The notes under the pieces: generated by a model
What the model was told of the DNA's origin: nothing
The model's database searches: none
Seen by the model: the letters and a program-made list of their open reading frames with translations, nothing else
In this document: piece after piece, positions 1 through 6,917 of the stretch
Position numbering within the stretch: position 1 is the first letter of the stretch
Layout: each line of letters begins with the position of its first letter
Source of the DNA: Gammaproteobacteria bacterium
GTDB taxonomy: Bacteria; Pseudomonadota; Gammaproteobacteria; Burkholderiales; Burkholderiaceae_C
Direction: 5' to 3'
NCBI GenBank assembly: GCA_018903185.1
Contig: JAHIQV010000039.1
Span: 1-6,917, forward strand
Length of the DNA: 6,917 nucleotides
Translations under genes and position numbers: made by a program

Positions 1-252
1 CACGCCGCCGCCTACCCGGTGCGCAAATGGAGCAAGGAGCAGGCGGCCATTGAAGACCTCGACAAGATCGGTCTCAAGGGTTCACCCACCGTGGTGAGCA
101 AGGTCTTCGGCCCCTCGCCGCGCACCGAGAAGGTGGAGATGCTGGACCTGGAGACCTCGAACCTGCGCGACATCTCGCTGAACCTGCTGCAGAAGGTGTT
201 CACGCGCCACCCCACGCTTGAAGCCGATCTCTTGATGAAGGAAGAAGCATGA
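1..252 (+). CDS. fixA: FixA, electron transfer flavoprotein beta-type subunit (3' end only)
   Basis: This is the last 83 codons of a gene that begins left of the window; the frame is open from base 1 to the TGA at 250-252. The visible tail has the EtfB/FixA family features: a short motif GLKGSPTVV followed by KVFGPSPR, then the C-terminal helix [13 protein letters not shown] that in ETFs reaches across to the alpha subunit. FixA pairs with FixB; in FixAB-type complexes it carries the bifurcating FAD and accepts hydride from NADH. The stop overlaps the fixB start as ATGA, so the two are translationally coupled. The N-terminal nucleotide-binding part is not in the window. It is called FixA rather than generic EtfB because fixB, fixC and fixX follow directly. 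Confidence 0.93.
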   Translation, partial: HAAAYPVRKWSKEQAAIEDLDKIGLKGSPTVVSKVFGPSPRTEKVEMLDLETSNLRDISLNLLQKVFTRHPTLEADLLMKEEA

Positions 253-1358
253 ACGCCCCCACCACCCCTGCCACACCCGCCAAGCGCCCCGCCGGCCGCG
301 GCCGCAACCTCGAACTGTCGGAAGAGCTCAAGGCCTACAAGGGCGTCTGGGTGTTCGTCGAACACGACCGCGGCCATGTGCACAGCGTGTCGTGGGAACT
401 GCTGGGCGAAGCGCGCAAGCTCGCCGACACCCTGGGCAGCCCGGTGGGCGCGGTGCTGCTGGGTGGCGCCGACGAGCACCTGAAAAAGTTCGCGGCCGAA
501 GCCATCAGCTTCGGCGCCGACACCGTGTACATCGTGACCGACCCGGTGCTCAAGGGCTACCGCAACGAGCCCTTCACCAAAGGCCTGACCGACCTGGTCA
601 ACAAGTACAAGCCCGAGATCCTGCTGCTGGGCGCCACCTCGCAAGGTCGCGACCTCGCGGGCTCGGTGGCCACCACCCTGCTCACCGGCCTGACCGCTGA
701 CTGCACCGAGCTCAACATCGACCCGGTCTCCAAGGCCCTGGCTGCCACCCGCCCGACCTTCGGCGGCTCGCTCTACTGCACCATCATGACCCTGGCCTAC
801 CGGCCGCAGATGGCCACGGTGCGGCCGCGCGTGATGCTGATGCCCAAGGCCGACAGCAGCCGCACCGGCAACCTGGTGCACGACACGCTGGGCATGGTCG
901 AGACGCAGATCGTCACCAAGCTGCTCGACTTCATCGCCGACGCCCACAGCAACAAGATCAACCTGCCCTACGCAGACGTGATCGTGAGCGGCGGCAAGGG
1001 CCTGAAGAACCCCGACAACTTCAAGCTGGTGTTCGAACTGGCACGGGTGCTCGGCGGCGAGGTCGGCGCCACGCGGCCTGTGGTGCAGGCCGGCTGGGTC
1101 GAGGCGGACCGTCAGGTCGGCCAGACCGGCAAGACGGTGCGCCCCAAGCTCTACATCGCCGCCGGCATCTCGGGCGCGGTGCAGCACCGCGTGGGCATGG
1201 AGGGCTCGGACGTGATCGTCGCCATCAACACCGACCCGAACGCGCCCATCTTCGAATTCGCCCACTACGGCATCGTCGGCAACGCGATGCTGGTGCTGCC
1301 CGCCCTGACCAAGGCGTTCGCCGAACACCTGTCCAAGCGCAGCGCTCAAGTTGCCTGA
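249..1358 (+). CDS. fixB: FixB, electron transfer flavoprotein alpha-type subunit
   Basis: The protein has 369 residues, full length for the FixB/EtfA family. Residues 1-19 are a loose Pro/Ala-rich tail. The N-terminal ETF domain begins near residue 34 with [20 protein letters not shown], a FixB-like opening. The C-terminal FAD domain (about 240-360) shows R276 in GATRPVV, the flavin-binding stretch QVGQTGK (289-295), SGAVQH (308-313) and [18 protein letters not shown]. FixB binds the electron-transferring FAD, which swings between FixA and FixC. The ATG overlaps the fixA stop (ATGA), and AAGGAAG at 238-244 is a good ribosome site, which fixes the start. One oddity: the residue after YGIVG is Asn345, where ETF alpha subunits usually have Asp. 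A conventional fatty-acid-oxidation EtfA is the alternative, but the fixC and fixX neighbours argue against it. Confidence 0.96.
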   Translation: MNAPTTPATPAKRPAGRGRNLELSEELKAYKGVWVFVEHDRGHVHSVSWELLGEARKLADTLGSPVGAVLLGGADEHLKKFAAEAISFGADTVYIVTDPVLKGYRNEPFTKGLTDLVNKYKPEILLLGATSQGRDLAGSVATTLLTGLTADCTELNIDPVSKALAATRPTFGGSLYCTIMTLAYRPQMATVRPRVMLMPKADSSRTGNLVHDTLGMVETQIVTKLLDFIADAHSNKINLPYADVIVSGGKGLKNPDNFKLVFELARVLGGEVGATRPVVQAGWVEADRQVGQTGKTVRPKLYIAAGISGAVQHRVGMEGSDVIVAINTDPNAPIFEFAHYGIVGNAMLVLPALTKAFAEHLSKRSAQVA

Positions 1359-1385
1359 TCCCGTCCACCACCTCTGGGGAACGCC

Positions 1386-2696
1386 ATGAAAAAACCCTCT
1401 CAATTCGATGCCATCGTGGTGGGCGCGGGGCCCTCGGGCAACGCCTGCGCCTACACCCTGGCCAAGGCCGGCCTCAAGGTCCTGCAGATCGAACGCGGCG
1501 AATACCCGGGTTCGAAAAACGTGCAGGGCGCCATCCTCTACAGCGACGCGCTGGAGAAGATCATTCCCGACTTCCGCGACGACGCGCCGCTGGAGCGCCA
1601 CATCATCGAGCAGCGCGTCTGGGTGCTTGATGACAACAGCTTCGTCGGCACGCACTACCGCAGCGACGACTACAACAAGCCGCCCTACAACCGCTACACC
1701 ATCATCCGCGCGCAGTTCGACAAGTGGTTCAGCTCCAAGGTGCGTGAAGCCGGCGCGCTGCTGATCTGCGAGACCACGGTCAACCACCTCATCATGGACG
1801 GCGACCAGGTGGTGGGCGTGCAGTGCGACCGCGAAGCCGGCGACGTGTACGCCGACGTGGTGATCATGGCCGACGGCGTGAACAGCACGCTGGCGCGCAA
1901 GGCGGGTTTCCACGGCGAGATCAAGGACAGCAACGTCGCGCTCGCGGTGAAAGAGATCCTCTTCATGCCCGAGGACACGATCCGCCAGCGCTTCAACATC
2001 GGTGAAGAAGAAGGCGTGGTGATCGAGATGGTCGGCAAGATCACCGACGGCATGATGGGCACGGGGTTCCTCTACACCAACAAGGAATCGCTCACCATCG
2101 GCATCGGCTGCATGCTCGGTGACTTCAAGGGCAGCGTGAACAAGACCAGCCCCTACGCCCTGCTGGAAAAGCTCAAGCAACATCCCTCGATCGCTCCGCT
2201 GATCCAGGGCGGCGAGATGAAGGAATACGCGGCCCACCTGATCCCCGAAGGCGGCTTCTACGCCATCCCCAAGGTGTATGGCAACGGCTGGATGATCGTG
2301 GGCGACTCGGGTGGCTTCGTCAACGCGGTGCACCGCGAAGGCTCCAACCTGGCCATGACCACCGGGCGCCTGGCGGCCGAGACCGTGATCGCGGCCAAGG
2401 CGGCGGGCAAGCCCATGAGCGAAGCGGTGCTCAAGTCCTACAAGACCGAGCTCGACAAGAGTTTCGTCATGAAAGACCTGCACAAGTACCGCGACATGCC
2501 CGATGTCTTCCACAAGAACAACCAGTTCTTCACCACCTACCCCGAGCTCGTGTCCAAGGCCGCGCACAAGATGTTCACGGTCGATGGCGTGGACAAGAAG
2601 ACCAAGGAACGCGAGATCCTTTCAAGCTTCCGCACCTCGCGATCACTCACCGGCCTGGTGGGCGACGCCGTCAAACTCTGGAGGGCTTTCCGATGA
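1386..2696 (+). CDS. fixC: FixC, FAD-dependent ETF:quinone oxidoreductase-like protein
   Basis: The protein has 436 residues, normal for FixC. An N-terminal Rossmann fold carries GAGPSG (13-18), with E36 of IERG as the expected ribose-binding acidic residue after strand 2. GSKNVQGA (42-49) is typical of the FixC/ETF-QO family. A second FAD contact is VGDSGGF with G306 and D307. In the family, FixC takes electrons from FixAB flavin and passes them to membrane quinone, the energetically downhill branch of bifurcation. Unlike mitochondrial ETF-QO, the iron-sulfur domain is not fused; it is the separate next gene, fixX. The gap to fixB is 27 bp, with GGGGAA at 1376-1381 as ribosome site. The stop overlaps the fixX start (ATGA). 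No frameshift or missing motif was seen. Confidence 0.96.
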   Translation: MKKPSQFDAIVVGAGPSGNACAYTLAKAGLKVLQIERGEYPGSKNVQGAILYSDALEKIIPDFRDDAPLERHIIEQRVWVLDDNSFVGTHYRSDDYNKPPYNRYTIIRAQFDKWFSSKVREAGALLICETTVNHLIMDGDQVVGVQCDREAGDVYADVVIMADGVNSTLARKAGFHGEIKDSNVALAVKEILFMPEDTIRQRFNIGEEEGVVIEMVGKITDGMMGTGFLYTNKESLTIGIGCMLGDFKGSVNKTSPYALLEKLKQHPSIAPLIQGGEMKEYAAHLIPEGGFYAIPKVYGNGWMIVGDSGGFVNAVHREGSNLAMTTGRLAAETVIAAKAAGKPMSEAVLKSYKTELDKSFVMKDLHKYRDMPDVFHKNNQFFTTYPELVSKAAHKMFTVDGVDKKTKEREILSSFRTSRSLTGLVGDAVKLWRAFR

Positions 2697-2992
2697 ACGC
2701 CGTTGCCGTGAATGTCGAAGAGAAACTGTTTCAGAACCGCTACCGGGTGGACGCGGGCCGGCCCCACATCCAGATCAAGGACCCCGAGATCTGCGCCAAC
2801 GACTGCGCGCAGAAGTCCTGCACCTACGTGTGCCCGGCCTCCTGCTACAAGGCCGAAGGCAACGGCAGCGTGACCCTGATCACCGACGGCTGCCTGGAGT
2901 GCGGCAGCTGCCGCATCATCTGCTCGGAGTTCACCAACGTGAACTGGGAGTACCCGCGCGGCGGGCACGGCATCCTATTTAAATTCGGCTGA
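2693..2992 (+). CDS. fixX: FixX, ferredoxin-like iron-sulfur partner of FixC
   Basis: The protein has 99 residues and nine cysteines: C34, C38, C43, C47 (followed by Pro), C51, then C67, C70, C73 and C77. The second group is a C-x2-C-x2-C-x3-C ferredoxin motif ([10 protein letters not shown]). By the usual crossed ligation, C67, C70, C73 and C47 would hold one [4Fe-4S] cluster, and C77 with cysteines from 34-43 a second. From memory, enterobacterial FixX keeps only the first set, so this looks like the two-cluster FixX of nitrogen fixers. The conserved FixX/ETF-QO ending (WEYPRGG...FKFG) is present. FixX forms the FixCX half of the complex and links FixC flavin to quinone. The ATG overlaps the fixC stop; GGAGGG at 2680-2685 is a strong ribosome site seven bases upstream. 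Confidence 0.95.
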   Translation: MNAVAVNVEEKLFQNRYRVDAGRPHIQIKDPEICANDCAQKSCTYVCPASCYKAEGNGSVTLITDGCLECGSCRIICSEFTNVNWEYPRGGHGILFKFG

Positions 2993-3005
2993 AGGAGCGA
3001 ACGCC

Positions 3006-3325
3006 ATGCCCCGTCCTCAACGCCACGTCTTCGTCTGCACCCAGAACCGTCCGCCGCAGCACCCGCGCGGCTCCTGTGCCAGCAAGGGCGGCACCGCCGT
3101 GCTGCAGGCTTTCTGGGCCGAGCAGCAGAAGCGCCAGGCCTACGACCAGCTCTCGATCACCTACTCGGGCTGCCTCGGTCCTTGCGACCAGGGCGCCAAC
3201 GTGCTGGTCTACCCGGAAGCGGTGATGTACCGCAACGTGACCGATGCCGACGTGGCCGAAATCTTCAACAGCCACCTCGAAGGCGGCGTGCCGGTGGAGC
3301 GGCTGCTGGCGCCCCAGGCGGTCTG

Positions 3326-3329
<4 letters not shown>
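3006..3329 (+). CDS. Thioredoxin-like [2Fe-2S] ferredoxin (Shethna type)
   Basis: The protein has 107 residues. Four cysteines follow the thioredoxin-fold ferredoxin pattern: C11 (VFVCTQNRPP), C24 (RGSCASKGG), C56 and C60 (GCLGPC), that is C-x12-C-x31-C-x3-C. The opening and the stretch ANVLVYPEAVMY closely resemble the nif-associated Shethna [2Fe-2S] protein of Azotobacter and its clostridial and Aquifex relatives, as I remember them. The 13-bp gap after fixX, with AAGGAG at 2992-2997 starting on the last base of the fixX stop, makes it part of the same operon. A role in carrying or sensing electrons around nitrogenase or FixABCX is likely from context, but the exact role of this family is not settled. 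No standard gene symbol is assigned. It is intact and ends in a Trp like its relatives. Confidence 0.93.
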
Positions 3330-5760
<2,431 letters not shown>

Positions 5761-5761
<1 letters not shown>

Positions 5762-6207
5762 CACAGCACCCCGATCAACTGCACTTCAAAACGCACCGGC
5801 TGGCCCGCCAGCGGGTGGTTGAAGTCGAACAGCACCGCGCCGTCTTCGCGCACCTCCACGGCCGAGCCGGCGAAGTTGCCCAGACCGTCGGGCGTGGGGA
5901 ACTGCACCACGTCACCGGCCGCGTACTGCTCGTGCGGGTCACCCAGCTTGTTGAGCAGCTCGCGCGCCACCCACTGCACCATGTCCGGCTGGCGCTCGCC
6001 AAAGGCCTCGCCCTCGTCCAGATCGATCACGGTGCGGCTGCCCTCCTCCAGACCGATCAGGTGCTGCTCGATCGCGGGAGAAAGCTGACCCGACCCCAGA
6101 CTCAGCGTGGCGGGCTGGCCTTCGAAGGTGTCGATGATCACCTGGCCCTGCGGTCCGGACATGCGGTAGTGCAGGGTGAGAAAGGAACCTTCTTGGACTT
6201 GGGACAT
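5761..6207 (-). CDS. fkpB: FKBP-type prolyl isomerase, SlpA/FkpB-like
   Basis: The protein has 148 residues, about the size of E. coli FkpB (SlpA). It opens with GSFLTLHYRM and has the split FKBP fold: an N-terminal FKBP part with LSLGSGQLSPAIEQHLIGL, an inserted chaperone-like flap domain (roughly 75-125) with GEAFGER and VQFPTPDG, and a return strand FDFNHPLAG and PVRFEVQLIGV. No signal peptide is seen, so it should be a cytoplasmic folding helper. Placement directly before ispH, with stop and start overlapping, is the same as in E. coli. The ATG at 6207 fits the family N-terminus, but the bases before it lack a clear Shine-Dalgarno sequence. SlyD is the other family member; the short C-terminus without a His/Cys-rich metal-binding tail and the ispH link favour FkpB. 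Confidence 0.94.
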
Positions 6208-6336
6208 GGTGTTCAGACGGGAGTTCGGGGAGGTGAATGGTGTGAATCGGCGTGCCGGGCATCACGGCGTCGGACACGGCAACGCGCCGATCAGAACCCC
6301 GTATTGTAAAAAGCAGGCTGAACCAGGGAGAAAAAC
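6208..6336. promoter_or_regulatory. Divergent fkpB / radC intergenic region
   Basis: These 129 bp separate the starts of fkpB (-) and radC (+), so promoters for both directions must lie here or inside the genes. On the - strand, TACAAT at 6308-6303 after a T-rich stretch is a good -10 hexamer; no convincing -35 is found at the right distance. A start near 6296 would give fkpB a leader of about 90 bases. Read on the + strand, the same bases give only a weak TATTGT without a -35 match. AGGGAG at 6325-6330 is a clear ribosome site six bases before the radC ATG and fixes that start. The centre of the region contains an imperfect inverted repeat listed separately. Confidence 0.4.
6246..6291. repeat. 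Imperfect inverted repeat in the presumed fkpB leader
   Basis: The left arm ATCGGCG then TGCCG (6246-6257) is complementary to CGGCA (6277-6281) plus CGCCGAT (6285-6291), with a three-base bulge ACG on the right arm and a 19-base loop. This makes 12 base pairs, mostly G-C. It lies downstream of the TACAAT -10 candidate, so it would fold in the fkpB transcript. There is no following run of U, so it does not look like a terminator. High GC makes chance pairing fairly likely, so function is uncertain. Confidence 0.4.
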
Positions 6337-6917
6337 ATGAATGGCCTTGCCGGAACCGGGCTGAAAAGCCTGCCCCACGACGCGCGCCCGCGCGAAAAAC
6401 TGCTCGCACGCGGCCCGTCGGCGCTCAGCGACGCCGAACTGCTGGCGCTGCTGCTGCGCACCGGCATCCCCGGAAAACACGTGGTGCAGCTCGCGCAGGA
6501 GCTGCTGAACACCTTCGGCGGTGTCGGCGGTCTGCTGCACACCGGGGCCGAGGCGCTCCAGGTCATCAAGGGCCTGGGGCCAGCGAAACGCGCCGAGGTG
6601 GTCGCCGTGCTCGAACTCGCGCGCCGGGCGCTCGCCCAGGAACTGCAGCAGAAAGCCCTGTTCGACAGCCCGAAGGCGGTGCGCGAATACCTGCAGCTGC
6701 AACTGGGCGCGCGCAACCACGAGGTGTTTGCCGTGCTGTTCCTCGACAGCCAGAACCGGCTGATCGCGCTCGAAGAGCTGTTCCGCGGCACGCTGACGCA
6801 GACCAGCGTGTACCCGCGCGAAGTGGTGCTGCGTGCCCTGCACCACCACGCCGCCGCCGTGGTGCTGGCGCACAACCACCCCAGCGGCGAGGCCCGCCCT
6901 TCGCGCGCCGACGAGGC
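6337..6917 (+). CDS. radC: RadC family JAB/MPN-domain protein (5' part, cut by window edge)
   Basis: The reading frame is open from ATG 6337 to the right edge, giving 193 full codons of a family usually about 225 long, so roughly 30 residues are missing. The N-terminal part has the RadC opening ([15 protein letters not shown], then [14 protein letters not shown]) and a helix-hairpin-helix-like segment [11 protein letters not shown] (about 78-88). The C-terminal JAB/MPN metalloprotease-like domain carries FRGTL and the metal motif H179-x-H181-x7-S189-x2-D192 ([14 protein letters not shown]), all residues present. Despite the name, a DNA repair role is not established for RadC and its biochemical activity is unclear. 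A strong ribosome site (AGGGAG, 6325-6330) supports the start. It is divergent from fkpB. Confidence 0.96.
   Translation, partial: MNGLAGTGLKSLPHDARPREKLLARGPSALSDAELLALLLRTGIPGKHVVQLAQELLNTFGGVGGLLHTGAEALQVIKGLGPAKRAEVVAVLELARRALAQELQQKALFDSPKAVREYLQLQLGARNHEVFAVLFLDSQNRLIALEELFRGTLTQTSVYPREVVLRALHHHAAAVVLAHNHPSGEARPSRADE

Noticed and set aside
1039..1054. TGGCACG resembling the -24 half of a sigma-54 promoter
   Set aside because: It lies inside fixB, and the expected TTGC at the -12 position is absent (the bases there are CTCG).
12..2567. An 851-codon open frame on the - strand opposite fixA, fixB and fixC
   Set aside because: It is antisense to three clearly recognised genes, has low-complexity His/Val/Gly/Asp-rich composition typical of reversed GC-rich codons, and no recognisable domain.
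2975..2985. AT-rich patch (ATTTAAAT) near the end of fixX as a promoter or transfer scar
   Set aside because: It encodes the conserved FixX C-terminal residues (FKF) and is too short to show more than local codon choice.
5762..5764. GTG one codon before the chosen ispH start
   Set aside because: It is possible, but the ATG directly after it sits in the common TGATG stop/start overlap with fkpB and is the more usual initiation codon.

Overview
The window is high-GC DNA (third codon positions almost entirely G or C) carrying two gene blocks that converge near position 3450. Gene content and order suggest a betaproteobacterium of the order Burkholderiales (Comamonadaceae or a relative). The order radC / fkpB-ispH-serS is, as I recall it, a housekeeping arrangement of that group, and the left block looks like the nitrogen-fixation type of fixABCX. 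Genus cannot be fixed from the sequence.

Left block, + strand, 1-3461: the 3' end of fixA, then fixB, fixC, fixX and a thioredoxin-fold [2Fe-2S] ferredoxin of the Shethna type. Spacing is very tight (ATGA overlaps at fixA/fixB and fixC/fixX, short gaps elsewhere), so this is one operon whose promoter lies to the left of the window. FixABCX is an electron-bifurcating flavoprotein complex: NADH is oxidised, one electron goes to quinone and the other to a low-potential carrier feeding nitrogenase. The FixX here has enough cysteines for two [4Fe-4S] clusters, as in nitrogen fixers, unlike the cysteine-poor enterobacterial FixX. No nif structural gene is in the window, so the link to nitrogen fixation is inferred.

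Junction, 3326-3461: a small ORF starts at a GTG overlapping the ferredoxin stop (GTGA). Its coding signal jumps by one base near 3395 and continues to a TGA inside the 3' end of serS. Removing one base gives a coherent 44-residue protein. This is the least explained part of the window. No intrinsic terminator is visible between the two blocks.

Right block, - strand, 6207 down to 3448: fkpB (FKBP/SlyD-like prolyl isomerase), ispH (last enzyme of the MEP isoprenoid pathway) and serS (seryl-tRNA synthetase), probably one operon. Divergent to it, radC (+) starts at 6337 and runs off the right edge. The 129-bp region between fkpB and radC holds a good TACAAT -10 candidate for fkpB and a long imperfect inverted repeat that would lie in the fkpB leader.

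Apart from the small frameshifted ORF and the possible leader structure, the genes belong to known families and appear intact.
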